From positions 62,001 through 126,000 of the forward strand of contig CACZAD010000008.1 in the NCBI GenBank assembly GCA_902779055.1: a stretch of DNA of 64,000 nucleotides, given 5' to 3'. Shown here piece after piece: positions 51,963 to 60,787 of the stretch (positions are counted from its first letter, which is position 1; each line of letters starts with the position of its first letter). The stretch is from Fibrobacter succinogenes. GTDB taxonomy: Bacteria > Fibrobacterota > Fibrobacteria > Fibrobacterales > Fibrobacteraceae. Both the position numbers and the translations under genes were made by a program. The notes under the pieces were generated by a model, which saw only the letters and a list, made by a program, of their open reading frames with translations, was not told where the DNA came from and searched no databases.

Positions 51963-53552
51963 ATGACGTCAGTGGTTCAGCGTCTTAGAACTTTGGGGCA
52001 GAGTTGCGTTGCATACTGCAAAAAGAATCCGGTGCAGGTCGCTTTGTTCTGGGCGATCTTTGCGCTTGGCCTTTTTGCGCGCGTCATCATGTTCGGTGAA
52101 GTTCCCGATGGCCTGAACCAGGACGAAGCTTTTGCGGGTTACAACGCTTACACCTTGTCGCAGTCCGCGAGGGATTCCTTTGGCTACCGCCTGCCGGTTT
52201 ATCTGACGGCGTGGGGCTCCGGCATGAATGCGCTGGAATCGTATTTGATGGTTCCGTTTGTTGCGCTTTTTGGCGTCAAGGTTTGGGCGATTCGAATCCC
52301 GATGCTCCTGGTGGGGCTTTTGTCGATTGTCGCGACGCATAGGCTGGTTCGCCATTTTTCGGATGAACGCTATGCGCTTTTGGCGATGCTTCTTGTCGCG
52401 ATTGCCCCGTGGCACATCATGCTTTCGCGCTGGGCTTTGGAATCGAATCTGGCGCCGGGATTTGTCTTGTTCGGTATGCTCTTCTTTGCTAAGGGGATGG
52501 ATAAGCCGAAGTTCCTTTTGCTCTCGTCGCTGTGCTTTGGACTTTCGCTTTACGCCTATGCGACGGTGTGGTCGGTCGTGCCGTTCATTGTCCTGTTCTG
52601 CGTGGCGTATGCGGTGTGGTGCAAGTCCATGACTCCGAACCGTTACACGTTTATTGCGCTTGGAATCCTGGTGGCGCTTGCGTGCCCGCTGCTGCTGTTC
52701 CTCCTCGTGAACAAGGGCATGATTCCCGAAATCCGCTTGCCGTTCCTGAGCATTCCAAAGCTCGTCTACTTCCGCGATAGCGAAATCTCGTTCAGCCAGA
52801 TTCCCCAGAATCTTATGAACTTGTGGAACATCCTGAAAAACCAGAGCGATGGTTTGCCGTGGAATTCGATGAAGGATTTTGGCCTGTTCTATCCGGTGAC
52901 GTTGGGATTTTTCTTTGTGGGACTAATCGAGTTCATTGTTAGGGCTGCTCGTGACGTGAAAGCCCGCAAGATCGGCTTGCACTTTTTTGTGCTGGTGTGG
53001 CTTATGGCGGGGTTTGCCGTGGGTGCGCTGATCAACGTCAATGTTAACCGCGTGAACCTGCTCTTTTTGCCGCTCATTGTGGTTGCCGCCCATGGTATGG
53101 TCCTTCTGTTCGACTACATCCATCCAAGGACTATTGCAATCCCGGTGGTGGCCTACTTGCTCTGCTTTGTCGGATTTGAAAAGGAATATTTCTCGACTTA
53201 CCGCAACATCATCGGGAACCATTTTGGCGAAGGCATCGAAAGCGCTATGGAGTTCGTGAATCGAGAGGCGAAGGACCGTAAGGTCGTTGTCGATGCGAAC
53301 ATCAGTTATCCGAAAGTACTGTTCTTGGGCGCTGTCGATTTGGATTCTTACCTTTCGACGGTCAAGTACACGAATTTTCCGAGCGCATTCCTGTATGTCC
53401 ATTCCTTTGACAAGTATTCCTTTACGGATGCGATGGAACAGGACCGTGCAAGTGCCGTTTACCTGATGGAAAATAAGGGCCACTATTTTAGGGCCCTGCA
53501 AAATCGCGGTTTTGATATCAAGAATTTCGGGAATTTTATCGTTGGCTATTAG
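51963..53552 (+). CDS. ArnT/PMT-like membrane glycosyltransferase (GT39 type)
   Basis: The protein has 529 residues and about ten to twelve predicted transmembrane helices. The first periplasmic loop VPDGLNQDEAFAGYNAYTLSQSARDSFG carries the DE motif of GT-C transferases that use polyprenyl-phosphate sugars. WAIRIPMLLVGLLSIVATHRLVRHF and the APWHIMLSRWALESNLAP segment are typical of family PMT_2. It starts right after the NPCBM glycosyltransferase gene, so the two likely act on the same cell-surface glycan or glycoprotein. Its 3' end overlaps the convergent acyltransferase gene by 17 nt. Confidence 0.87.
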   Translation: MTSVVQRLRTLGQSCVAYCKKNPVQVALFWAIFALGLFARVIMFGEVPDGLNQDEAFAGYNAYTLSQSARDSFGYRLPVYLTAWGSGMNALESYLMVPFVALFGVKVWAIRIPMLLVGLLSIVATHRLVRHFSDERYALLAMLLVAIAPWHIMLSRWALESNLAPGFVLFGMLFFAKGMDKPKFLLLSSLCFGLSLYAYATVWSVVPFIVLFCVAYAVWCKSMTPNRYTFIALGILVALACPLLLFLLVNKGMIPEIRLPFLSIPKLVYFRDSEISFSQIPQNLMNLWNILKNQSDGLPWNSMKDFGLFYPVTLGFFFVGLIEFIVRAARDVKARKIGLHFFVLVWLMAGFAVGALINVNVNRVNLLFLPLIVVAAHGMVLLFDYIHPRTIAIPVVAYLLCFVGFEKEYFSTYRNIIGNHFGEGIESAMEFVNREAKDRKVVVDANISYPKVLFLGAVDLDSYLSTVKYTNFPSAFLYVHSFDKYSFTDAMEQDRASAVYLMENKGHYFRALQNRGFDIKNFGNFIVGY

Positions 53553-54657
53553 GCTTGGGACCTAGCAGACGCTTGACGGTATTGTCCGTGAAAAGCTTGA
53601 AAATGTAGGCGATGACGAATGTCGTGAAGAACACGGCTGTAGCGTAGATGGCATAGTATCCAACGACAGTCGCAAAAGAATTGCAGCCGCTGAATTTTGT
53701 AAAAAGCACCTGTCGCCAGGAACCGGTCTGTATGATCACTAGAAAGTGGAACAGGTAAATGGCGAATGTGCAGGATCCGAAAAAGTTGATGAGCCGGGAG
53801 CCGACGCTTTCTTTGCGGACGGCCGTGCCGATGGCGTACACGAGAATGAAGAGCCCGATGGCGGTGACGAAGCAGGGCGTGCATTGCAACCATCTGAATC
53901 GGTTGTTGATTTCGTTATATGCGTGGAACATGTAAATCTGCAATCCGAACTTGATGGAAAATCCGATCAGGTAAATCGCGATGCCGTACAGGGCAAGCTT
54001 GAACTTGCTACCGTTCCACTTTTTTATGAAAAGCGAAAGCTCGTAGCCTAGAATGAGGAGAATGGTGCAGTATCCCCAAAGGAATCTGTCTATGTCCAGC
54101 ATTAACCACCTGAAGAAATACTGGATGTCGGCGATGACGGAGGCTGTTAAGGAAATGAGGAGCAGCGTGCGGCGTAGCTTGTTCTTTTCGGGAGTGTCTT
54201 GGCAAACAAAAGCGAACATCGGGAAGAAAAAGACGAACGACATGTAGGTGCAGATGTACCAGAGATGATCGCCTGGCGCAAGCCTGAAAATGAACCGCAC
54301 TAGGTAATTCCAGTCGGCATTGGCAAGGGAGGTGGCGGTGCTGTTGTAATGACGGAAAAAGATGCTGATTAATATATAGAGGATTGTCGGGATGTAGATG
54401 TTCGTGAAGAAGGACTTTATCTTGTATGAGAACGTCGGAGCGATGTCTTCGCTGGACTTGACTCTGCCAAAGAACAAAAAGCCGGTGACGAGTAAAAAGA
54501 GGGGGACGTCGTCGGCGATTGCGGTTGAAATGGCAAGTCGGCCGTAGTCCATATTGATCCCGTTCATGACCACGATTTGGCTGTGCGCCATGATGACCAA
54601 AAAGCATGCGATAATCCTTATAAGCTCAATCTGATGCTCTTTAGCTTTTGCTGCCAT
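53536..54657 (-). CDS. Acyltransferase 3 family membrane protein
   Basis: This 373-residue integral membrane acyltransferase (OafA/WecH type) has about ten hydrophobic helices. The opening HQIELIRIIACFLVIMAHSQ matches the family's R-x-x-A-x-x-x-V-x-x-H pattern, and DHLWYICTYMSFVFFFPMFAF is a further conserved element. It may O-acetylate or acylate a surface polysaccharide, which fits its neighbours. GGAGGGAA precedes the ATG. Its 3' end overlaps the convergent glycosyltransferase gene. Confidence 0.88.
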   Translation of the reverse strand: MAAKAKEHQIELIRIIACFLVIMAHSQIVVMNGINMDYGRLAISTAIADDVPLFLLVTGFLFFGRVKSSEDIAPTFSYKIKSFFTNIYIPTILYILISIFFRHYNSTATSLANADWNYLVRFIFRLAPGDHLWYICTYMSFVFFFPMFAFVCQDTPEKNKLRRTLLLISLTASVIADIQYFFRWLMLDIDRFLWGYCTILLILGYELSLFIKKWNGSKFKLALYGIAIYLIGFSIKFGLQIYMFHAYNEINNRFRWLQCTPCFVTAIGLFILVYAIGTAVRKESVGSRLINFFGSCTFAIYLFHFLVIIQTGSWRQVLFTKFSGCNSFATVVGYYAIYATAVFFTTFVIAYIFKLFTDNTVKRLLGPKPNSQR

Positions 54658-54793
54658 GAATTCCCTCCTTCTTTTTTTTAGATAAAGTTATTTGTTTTGC
54701 AAAGTTAGTTAAAAAATGGATTGAAATTCGGATGGGGAGTAGTTGTTAAGGGGCTCTTTGTGGAGGTGGTTTGTCTTGTGCCTGGCTTTTTTG

Positions 54794-54799
54794 TATATT
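54794..54799 (+). promoter_or_regulatory. Putative -10 box of the Bat-like operon
   Basis: TATATT follows a TTTTTTG stretch and ends 8 nt before the ATG of the small ORF at 54808. The transcript would begin within a few bases of that ATG. Confidence 0.35.
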
Positions 54800-54807
54800 C
54801 TCGCTGT

Positions 54808-54870
54808 ATGGAAATTTTTGCCTGGGTTCGTGTAATTCCGGGCAGAAAGAAGGAACGCCGAAGGGTCTAG
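54808..54870 (+). CDS. Candidate 20-residue leader peptide
   Basis: The reading frame MEIFAWVRVIPGRKKERRRV ends in TAG exactly at the base before the ATG of the TPR gene (TAGATG). A TATATT box lies 8 nt upstream, so this ORF would be the first one read, probably without a Shine-Dalgarno. The GAAGGG ribosome site for the next gene lies inside it. Translation could therefore be coupled or could attenuate the operon. It may also be a chance frame; there is no family match. Confidence 0.35.
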   Translation: MEIFAWVRVIPGRKKERRRV

Positions 54871-55605
54871 ATGCGATTTTTAGTTTTTTTGATGTGCTTT
54901 TTGACGGCTGCGCTTTGGGCGCGCCCCATTAATGACGGAAACAAGCTGTTTGCCTCTGGCGATTATGAAGGGGCTTTGAAAAAGTATATGGAAGCCCGTG
55001 AGGCAGAACCCGCCAATCCGCTATTGTTCTACAACATTGGTACGTGTCAGTACAAGCTCGGTAATTACGAAGAGGCCAAGAAGGAACTTGAAAGTGCCGT
55101 GCGCATGCCCGACAAAAATCTTTCGTCCAAGGCGGCCTACAACTTGGCGAACGCCCATTTCCGCATGGGCGAGAAAGCTCAAGAACCGAGTGCCCGCATT
55201 GCGGCCTGGCGTGAATCTGTCGCTTACCTGAAAAAGGCCATTGACATCGATAACGATTTTGAAAACGCCAAGAAGAACGTTGAAATTGTCCAGCGCAAGC
55301 TCAAGGAAGAACTCGACAAGCAGAAAGAGAACAAGGACCAGAATCAAGATCAGAACGACCAGAAGCAACCGCCGCTTTCCGAAAAGGCGAAGGAAGTTCT
55401 TGCTCGTGCTATGCAGCTCTGCAAGGATGGCAAGTATCCCGAAGCGAAGTCGATGCTTGAAAACTTGATTGCCGAAGATGAAACCGCCGGTCAGCTGAGC
55501 GGGCACGTTCAGCGCATTGATGACGTCATTGAAATCAAGGCGGGTCGCAAGCCCAAGGCTAAGATTGACGCCAGCAACACCGATAACGACCTGGAGGTGA
55601 TCTAA
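54871..55605 (+). CDS. Bat-like TPR protein with signal peptide
   Basis: This is a 244-residue secreted or periplasmic protein. A signal peptide (MRFLVFLMCFLTAALWA) is followed by TPR repeats (NDGNKLFASGDYEGALKKYMEAREAEPANPLLFYNIG, YKLGNYEEAKKELESAV) at about 20-150. A Lys/Gln/Asn/Asp-rich stretch (residues 150-170) and a further TPR-like hairpin follow. The layout resembles BatC/BatE proteins that accompany the MoxR-BatA-BatB aerotolerance genes, but none of those genes is here. The ATG abuts the stop of the small upstream ORF. Its TAA overlaps the next ATG. Confidence 0.78.
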   Translation: MRFLVFLMCFLTAALWARPINDGNKLFASGDYEGALKKYMEAREAEPANPLLFYNIGTCQYKLGNYEEAKKELESAVRMPDKNLSSKAAYNLANAHFRMGEKAQEPSARIAAWRESVAYLKKAIDIDNDFENAKKNVEIVQRKLKEELDKQKENKDQNQDQNDQKQPPLSEKAKEVLARAMQLCKDGKYPEAKSMLENLIAEDETAGQLSGHVQRIDDVIEIKAGRKPKAKIDASNTDNDLEVI

Positions 55606-56324
55606 TGTTTATTACGTCTTGTCATTCCCGCCGCCGAGCGGGAATCTCCTCTCTCGTGCTGGTGGCTGTTCTCTTCCTCGTTTCGGCTGCTTTCGCGGCT
55701 CCGAAGTCGGCTTCGGCTTACTATGGCGATGCGGCGTTCCAGTACATTGAAAACCGTTTGCCCACGGCCGAAATTACCTGTAACGAAGGCCTGCAATACT
55801 ATCCGAACGACCAAAAGTTGCAAATGCTCCTTGACCGCATTCACGAGGCTAAGGACGAACAGAAGAACGAAAACAAGAAGAACGATCCCAAGAACGACCA
55901 GAATAACCAAGATCAAAATAATCAGGATCAGAACCAGGATCAGGACAAGCAGAACCAAGATCAGAATAAAGACCAGCAAAATCAGGATCAACAGAATCAG
56001 GACCAGAATGGAGGCCAGAGTTCTTCTAGCGCTCAGAATGACCAGAATCAGGATCAGCAGAACCAGGGTGATCAGGGCAAGTCTAGCGACAACCAGCAGC
56101 AAAGTTCCGACAGCAATGGCGGTGCCGGTGAACAACCGCAACAGCCCGAAGCGGGTTCCAGCGATAGCGAAGGCTCCGACCAAGAACAGGAACAGCCGCT
56201 TGCTCCTGGAGAACTGACTCCCGAAGAAGCCGCCCAGCTCCTCAAGGATTTTGACGAGCAGAATGGCGAACGCAAGCCCTGGAAACCTGCCCGCGGCCAA
56301 GCCCGCCCGGCCAAAGACTGGTAA
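55605..56324 (+). CDS. Secreted Bat-like protein with repeat-derived N-terminus and Gln/Asn/Asp-rich tail
   Basis: This 239-residue protein opens MFITSCHSRRRAGISSLVLV. Residues 5-15 are encoded by a GTCATTCCCGC...GCGGGAAT palindrome (55621-55645) of the intergenic repeat type. A hydrophobic signal core (LVLVAVLFLVSAAFA) follows directly. A short TPR-like part (YYGDAAFQYIENRLPTAEITCNEGLQYYPND) comes next, then about 90 residues made almost wholly of N, Q and D (residues 80-170) with two Ser clusters, and an acidic C-terminus. It is coupled to the previous gene by TAATG. The upstream annotated start may be wrong if translation begins later, but no better ATG precedes the signal core. Confidence 0.72.
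   Translation: MFITSCHSRRRAGISSLVLVAVLFLVSAAFAAPKSASAYYGDAAFQYIENRLPTAEITCNEGLQYYPNDQKLQMLLDRIHEAKDEQKNENKKNDPKNDQNNQDQNNQDQNQDQDKQNQDQNKDQQNQDQQNQDQNGGQSSSSAQNDQNQDQQNQGDQGKSSDNQQQSSDSNGGAGEQPQQPEAGSSDSEGSDQEQEQPLAPGELTPEEAAQLLKDFDEQNGERKPWKPARGQARPAKDW
55620..55645. repeat. Palindromic intergenic-type repeat inside a coding region
   Basis: ATTCCCGC (55624-55631) pairs with GCGGGAAT (55638-55645), preceded by TGTC. It has the form of the GTCATCCCGG-type repeats seen between genes elsewhere in the window. Confidence 0.6.
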
Positions 56325-56403
56325 GGCGAGTGTCGCATAGACAAGCTTGCGTCACAAAGTAAAAATGTGTTGTTTGTAGTTAAATAAGTTTGGTCATAAA
56401 GAC

Positions 56404-56438
56404 TCCCCATAAATTTTCAGGTTTATGGGGATTTTTTG
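56404..56438 (+). terminator. Rho-independent terminator of the Bat-like operon
   Basis: TCCCCATAAA (56404-56413) pairs with TTTATGGGGA (56422-56431) and is followed by six T. Confidence 0.88.
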
Positions 56439-56497
56439 TGGTATAACGCATAAAAAAATTGTACATTTATCTTAAGAAATTTATTTAAGAGGTGAAT

Positions 56498-57469
56498 ATG
56501 AATAAAATCCTAGCAGTCCTCCCTGCCGCTGCTCTTGCTGTTACAGCATGTACAAGCACTAGCACCACCGGCCCCGAAGATGTCATTTCGAATTCCAGTT
56601 CCAGCGTCGAGGCTGTATCTGGCGAATCTTCTTCTAGCACCGTTACGACTCCGGTCAAGAATTATCCGACAAAGTACATTGTTACGGATATGGGCGAGTA
56701 CGAATTCTCGGGTTCTGCATGGACCGTTACGAAGGGCTCCTGCACCTCCGAAGCAAACAAGGCTGTCTGGAAAAAAGTTTCCCAGACGGGTTCCTTGGTT
56801 CAAAATGCAAATGGGACTGTCAGTGTTGACCTCGGCGATGGCGAAGGCGCAGAAACCTTTGATTACAGAGTCGAATCCGCTTTCCCGATGGGCGATTACT
56901 TCCTCACCAGCTCTTTGCAAATGCCGCTTGTCATAGGCTTCTCCTTGACGACGCCGAACAAGTATACCGAAATGATCTATCCGACCTCGGAATGCGTACT
57001 CAAGGATTTTGGCGAAATGGCCGAAACCTTCAGTGAAATCGCAGAAGCCGCCTCTGCAAACGATGTTGTTGTAGGCTGCAATGATATTTCTTATGGTCCG
57101 ATGAAGCTGACGTATCTCTCGAATGACGAAACGTCTATCGATTACAACCTTACCTACAAGGACTACTCGTGCAAGCTCCATCACGAATTCCTTTACGCTG
57201 ATAGCGAAGAAGATTGCAAGTTGGCGTTTGAAACCTACCAGAAGGAATACGAAGAAGGCGAAACCAAGGATCTCTTTGATTTCGAAAATTACGATCAGAA
57301 CATCAATGCCGCAGAAGGCAGCGAAGAAGCCTGCGAGGCCCTGTTCTTGCACTTTATGCTTGATAACGCTGGCAATTTGAACCTTTCCAAGCAGGCTCCG
57401 GTGGATGTCGAAAAGCAGGTCAAGAAGCTTGTTCGCGCCATCTCTCCCAGAAATGCCAAGAAAAAGTAA
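56498..57469 (+). CDS. Lipoprotein of unknown function
   Basis: This 323-residue lipoprotein has signal MNKILAVLPAAALAVTAC (Cys18). Two serine-rich linkers follow (NSSSSVE, SGESSSSTV), as in other Fibrobacter surface proteins. The mature domain is acidic with several Cys (GSCTSEAN, SECVLKDF, GCNDISY, YSCKLHHE, EDCKLAF, EACEALF) that could pair as disulfides. No family is recognised. GAGGTG before the ATG at 56498 decides the start over a GTG two codons earlier. TATCTT at 56468-56473 is a possible -10 box. Confidence 0.75.
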   Translation: MNKILAVLPAAALAVTACTSTSTTGPEDVISNSSSSVEAVSGESSSSTVTTPVKNYPTKYIVTDMGEYEFSGSAWTVTKGSCTSEANKAVWKKVSQTGSLVQNANGTVSVDLGDGEGAETFDYRVESAFPMGDYFLTSSLQMPLVIGFSLTTPNKYTEMIYPTSECVLKDFGEMAETFSEIAEAASANDVVVGCNDISYGPMKLTYLSNDETSIDYNLTYKDYSCKLHHEFLYADSEEDCKLAFETYQKEYEEGETKDLFDFENYDQNINAAEGSEEACEALFLHFMLDNAGNLNLSKQAPVDVEKQVKKLVRAISPRNAKKK

Positions 57470-57492
57470 TCGAGAGATTGTTTTTTAGGAAA

Positions 57493-57524
57493 TGCTCCGC
57501 TTTATGCGGGGCGTTTTCTTTTTT
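57493..57524 (+). terminator. Rho-independent terminator of the lipoprotein gene
   Basis: GCTCCGC and GCGGGGC form a 7-bp stem with one G-T pair across a TTTAT loop, followed by a T-rich tail. Confidence 0.8.
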
Positions 57525-57580
57525 ACTTTGTTTTTTTATTATTTTCTTGTCTGTACCCGTTTTGTTAAAGGAGGACGAGT

Positions 57581-58111
57581 ATGAAAATAAAGACCTTGAT
57601 GTGCGCTCTTGTATTGGTTTTTGCAACTTTTACGCATGCCACGCCTCAAGATTCTTCGTCTGTTGTTGAAAAGCCGCACAGCGTGTCGGTCAGTTATGGT
57701 ATTTTGACCATTAGCGATCTCGCTAGTGCGATGACTTGGTTCCTGAGTGCCTTTTACGGTGGAGACCCGGACCCTATATATATGTTCGGGAGTGTTAGTA
57801 TCGATTATGGTTATAGGCTTGGCAAAATGCTCGAAACGGGCTTGATGTTCAACTTCGCCATGCCGTTTAAGGATGTCCGGCTTTATACGGTGATGCCGAG
57901 ATTTAAGCTTAATTTCAGAGGAAAGAAGGGCTTCATCAACCCGTTCATGGAACTCGATGCGGGCGTCATGTTCAATAGCAGGGGTGCCGTTCCTATGCTC
58001 CATTGGACAATTTTTGGGGTGGAACTAGGAGAAGACTACCCTGTGACTTTGGGAATTCTTGGCGAAGGTCAGCGAGGTGCGGTTTACCTCGGAGTCGGGC
58101 GTAGATTCTAG
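57581..58111 (+). CDS. Putative outer membrane beta-barrel-like protein
   Basis: The protein has 176 residues and a signal peptide ending THA-TPQ. The mature part alternates polar and hydrophobic residues with aromatic girdles: HSVSVSYGILTISD, FGSVSIDYGYRLGKMLETGLMFNFAMPF, VRLYTVMPRFKLNFRGKKGFINPFMELDAGVMFNS. It ends ...YLGVGRRF, a C-terminal aromatic as in outer membrane barrels. The size suits a small eight-strand barrel. It has a strong AAAGGAGG ribosome site. The function is unknown. Confidence 0.68.
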   Translation: MKIKTLMCALVLVFATFTHATPQDSSSVVEKPHSVSVSYGILTISDLASAMTWFLSAFYGGDPDPIYMFGSVSIDYGYRLGKMLETGLMFNFAMPFKDVRLYTVMPRFKLNFRGKKGFINPFMELDAGVMFNSRGAVPMLHWTIFGVELGEDYPVTLGILGEGQRGAVYLGVGRRF

Positions 58112-58167
58112 CCGTTTTTATAGTATATTATAAGTACTTAGGCATTTAAAAAAGTTAGGGGAAGTAT

Positions 58168-59541
58168 ATGGATTTTGATCAGCTGTTATCGCACTATAAG
58201 TCGAAGGCGTGTGTAATTTCTGTCGAACTACATCCGGATGGTACTTATGGGAATATTCGCGTTGTCGCCGGCAACCAGGCTCACTGTGAAGATATGGCGT
58301 CGCGGCACCAGCAGTTTGTGCCGGACTGTCCGTACGAGGCCTGCTTCCCCAAAAATCCGAATTTTGAAGACCACTGCTTCCGCTGCGTGAGCCTTGGCAA
58401 GCCGCTTCATGCATACGTTGACCTTTATATGATGGGCCTCTGGCTGAACATGTTCCTCCTTCCGCTGGATTCGGATCGCGAGGGTGTCGGCTACTGCATT
58501 TATTGTTACGACGTGGAACCGAAGGCCGATTCTTCTGCGATGGCGGATCTCTCGGCAGAAACCGCTTCGGCTGTTTTGAACACTTGCATCAAGTTGCGCG
58601 GCTCGGACGATATTCAGCAGACGTTCCAGGAAGTGGTCGAGGATATCCGTCAAATGTGCGGATCGGACCAGTGCTGCATCTTGTTGACTGATTCTGAAAA
58701 GTATACTTGTTCTGTTTTTGCAGAATCTCTCCGCAAGGGAACCTATTTGTCTACGATGAAAAAGCATGTGGAAGGGTTCTATGCGATTACGGCTACGTGG
58801 CCACAGACTCTTGCCGGTAGCACCTGCGTCATTGTCAAGGACGAAAAGGATATGGAAAAGCTGCGTGAACAGAATTCTGTTTGGGCGGCGACGCTTGACT
58901 ACGCACGCGTGAAGAGCATTGTGCTGTTCCCGTTGCGCCATGGCAGAGATTTGCTTGGCTATATGTGGGTTATCAATTTCGATGTCGAGAACGTGATAAA
59001 GATCAAGGAAACTCTCGAGGTCACGACGTTCTTTATTGCTTCGGAAATTGCAAGCTTTAAGCTCATGAACAAGCTGGAAGTCATGGGCAAGATGGACTCG
59101 CTGACGGGTGTTATGAACCGCAACGAGATGAACAACCACGTTGACCGCATTGTCGAAGAACAGGAACCGATGCCCAAGGCGGTCGTCTTTGCGGACTTGA
59201 ACGGCTTGAAGCGTACGAATGACGAGAATGGTCACAGCGCAGGGGATATGATGCTCCGTTCTGCGGCGTCGATTATTCAAGGAGTGTTCCACGATGGACA
59301 TGTTTACCGTGCCGGTGGTGATGAGTTTATGGTCATTGTTTCGGATATTGCCGAAGACGACCTCCAGCGCCGTATTGCACGAATCCGCTTGCTGTCGGGA
59401 ATGTCGAAAGACGTTCGCCTGTCGATTGGCGTCTGCTATGGCGAACAAAATATTTGCCGGGCGATGCGAATCGCTGATGAACGTATGTATGCCGACAAGA
59501 ATGCTTTCTATGCCGCGCATCCGGAATTGAAGTATAGATAG
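58168..59541 (+). CDS. GAF-GGDEF diguanylate cyclase
   Basis: This is a 457-residue soluble signalling protein. The N-terminal 130 residues form a PocR- or PAS-like ligand domain with several Cys/His (GNQAHCEDMASRHQQFVPDCPYEACFP, FEDHCFRC). A GAF-like domain follows at about 150-290 (FQEVVEDIRQMCGSDQCCILL). The GGDEF domain (about 300-450) has DSLTGVMNRNEM, VVFADLNGLKRTNDENGHSAGD and the active site AGGDEF. Synthesis of c-di-GMP is therefore likely. The N-terminal cysteines might bind metal or heme, which is inference. GGGGAA precedes the ATG. Confidence 0.9.
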   Translation: MDFDQLLSHYKSKACVISVELHPDGTYGNIRVVAGNQAHCEDMASRHQQFVPDCPYEACFPKNPNFEDHCFRCVSLGKPLHAYVDLYMMGLWLNMFLLPLDSDREGVGYCIYCYDVEPKADSSAMADLSAETASAVLNTCIKLRGSDDIQQTFQEVVEDIRQMCGSDQCCILLTDSEKYTCSVFAESLRKGTYLSTMKKHVEGFYAITATWPQTLAGSTCVIVKDEKDMEKLREQNSVWAATLDYARVKSIVLFPLRHGRDLLGYMWVINFDVENVIKIKETLEVTTFFIASEIASFKLMNKLEVMGKMDSLTGVMNRNEMNNHVDRIVEEQEPMPKAVVFADLNGLKRTNDENGHSAGDMMLRSAASIIQGVFHDGHVYRAGGDEFMVIVSDIAEDDLQRRIARIRLLSGMSKDVRLSIGVCYGEQNICRAMRIADERMYADKNAFYAAHPELKYR

Positions 59542-59551
59542 AATTTGCTTT

Positions 59552-60727
59552 ATGGAATGGAACGCTGCTGTAAAGGAGCGGGTTGAGGCTCGCCTGAAAG
59601 AAAAGGAAAATGCTCTTGCCAGTTACGCTTGCAAGTCTTCGGGTGCCATTCGCTTCCAGAAACAGCCGGATGATGATTTCCTGAGTTTTTCGCACGATTC
59701 AGACAAGATTGTCAATTCATACTGCTACAGCCGCTATATCGACAAGACGCAGGTCTTTTATCTTGTTGAAAATGACCACATTACGCATCGCGTGTTGCAT
59801 GTGCAGCTTGTTTCTAAAATCGCAAGGACCATCGGACGCTTCTTGAACCTGAATGAGGACTTGATAGAAGCGATTTCGCTGGGGCATGACGTGGGCCATA
59901 CGCCTTTTGGTCATGATGGCGAACGGATTATTTCGGGAATTTTGCAGGAACGTGGCGAAGGAATTTTTGAACACAATCTCCAGAGCTTTAGGCTGTTTCA
60001 CGAGCTTGAAGTGTATGGAAATGGGCTGAACCTCACGGCTCAGGTTCTTGATGGCGTCATCTGTCACAACGGCGAAATCCTGAAAAATGAATACCGCTGC
60101 GATCGCAGCAAGACTCCGGATAGATTGCTGGACGAATACACGAAGAGTCTGGAAGGCACGTTCAAGTCTAAGGATATGGTCCCGATGACGTTGGAAGGTT
60201 GCGTCATGAGAATTTCGGACGTGATTGCGTATGTGGGCCGCGACATCGAAGATGCCATTATCTTGAAACTGATCAAGCGGGATGATATTCCAAAAGAAAT
60301 TACGGAAGTGCTTGGTGACGATAATGAGAAAATCGTCAATACGCTCATTATGGACCTTGTCAACAACAGCATGGATAAGGATTCGCTGAGCTTTTCGCCG
60401 GATGTCTTTAATGCACTTGACCAGCTGAAAAGGTGGAATTTCAAGAATATTTACACGAACCCCAAAAAGTCGACACAGGACGAAAAAATCAAGAATATGT
60501 TCCGTGCAGTTTTTGATGTGTGCCTCAAGGAACTTGAGAGTGGCGAGAAAAAGGCGACGGGAATCGTTCACTGGTACGAAAAGATGAACGGAAAATACAA
60601 GGAAGCGAATTCGCTGCCGCGTGTTGTTGCCGATTACGTTTCTGGAATGACGGATGACTACTTGATGAACGTTTACCGGGAAATCATGATTCCGAAATCG
60701 TATGGGATCAGTTTTGCTGAAAAATGA
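59552..60727 (+). CDS. dGTPase-like HD-domain triphosphohydrolase
   Basis: This 391-residue cytoplasmic HD phosphohydrolase probably cuts dNTPs to nucleoside and triphosphate. HD motifs are ITHRVLHVQLVSKIARTIGR (first His near residue 76), AISLGHDVGHTPFGHDGE (HD pair near residue 112) and FEHNLQSFRLFHELE, then a later Asp in CVMRISDVIAYVGRDIEDAI. The layout is that of deoxyguanosinetriphosphate triphosphohydrolase-like proteins; the specific substrate is not shown. It lies 10 nt downstream of the GGDEF gene. A strong terminator follows. Confidence 0.88.
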   Translation: MEWNAAVKERVEARLKEKENALASYACKSSGAIRFQKQPDDDFLSFSHDSDKIVNSYCYSRYIDKTQVFYLVENDHITHRVLHVQLVSKIARTIGRFLNLNEDLIEAISLGHDVGHTPFGHDGERIISGILQERGEGIFEHNLQSFRLFHELEVYGNGLNLTAQVLDGVICHNGEILKNEYRCDRSKTPDRLLDEYTKSLEGTFKSKDMVPMTLEGCVMRISDVIAYVGRDIEDAIILKLIKRDDIPKEITEVLGDDNEKIVNTLIMDLVNNSMDKDSLSFSPDVFNALDQLKRWNFKNIYTNPKKSTQDEKIKNMFRAVFDVCLKELESGEKKATGIVHWYEKMNGKYKEANSLPRVVADYVSGMTDDYLMNVYREIMIPKSYGISFAEK

Positions 60728-60743
60728 TTTGCTAAACAAAAAT

Positions 60744-60767
60744 GCCCAGCCGGTTGGCTGGGCTTTT
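60744..60767. terminator. Bidirectional terminator between convergent genes
   Basis: GCCCAGCC (60744-60751) and GGCTGGGC (60756-60763) form a perfect 8-bp stem with a GGTT loop. A and T runs flank it on both sides, so it can serve both the dGTPase-like gene and pbuX. Confidence 0.88.
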
Positions 60768-60787
60768 GATTGAAGCTCATTCAATGG

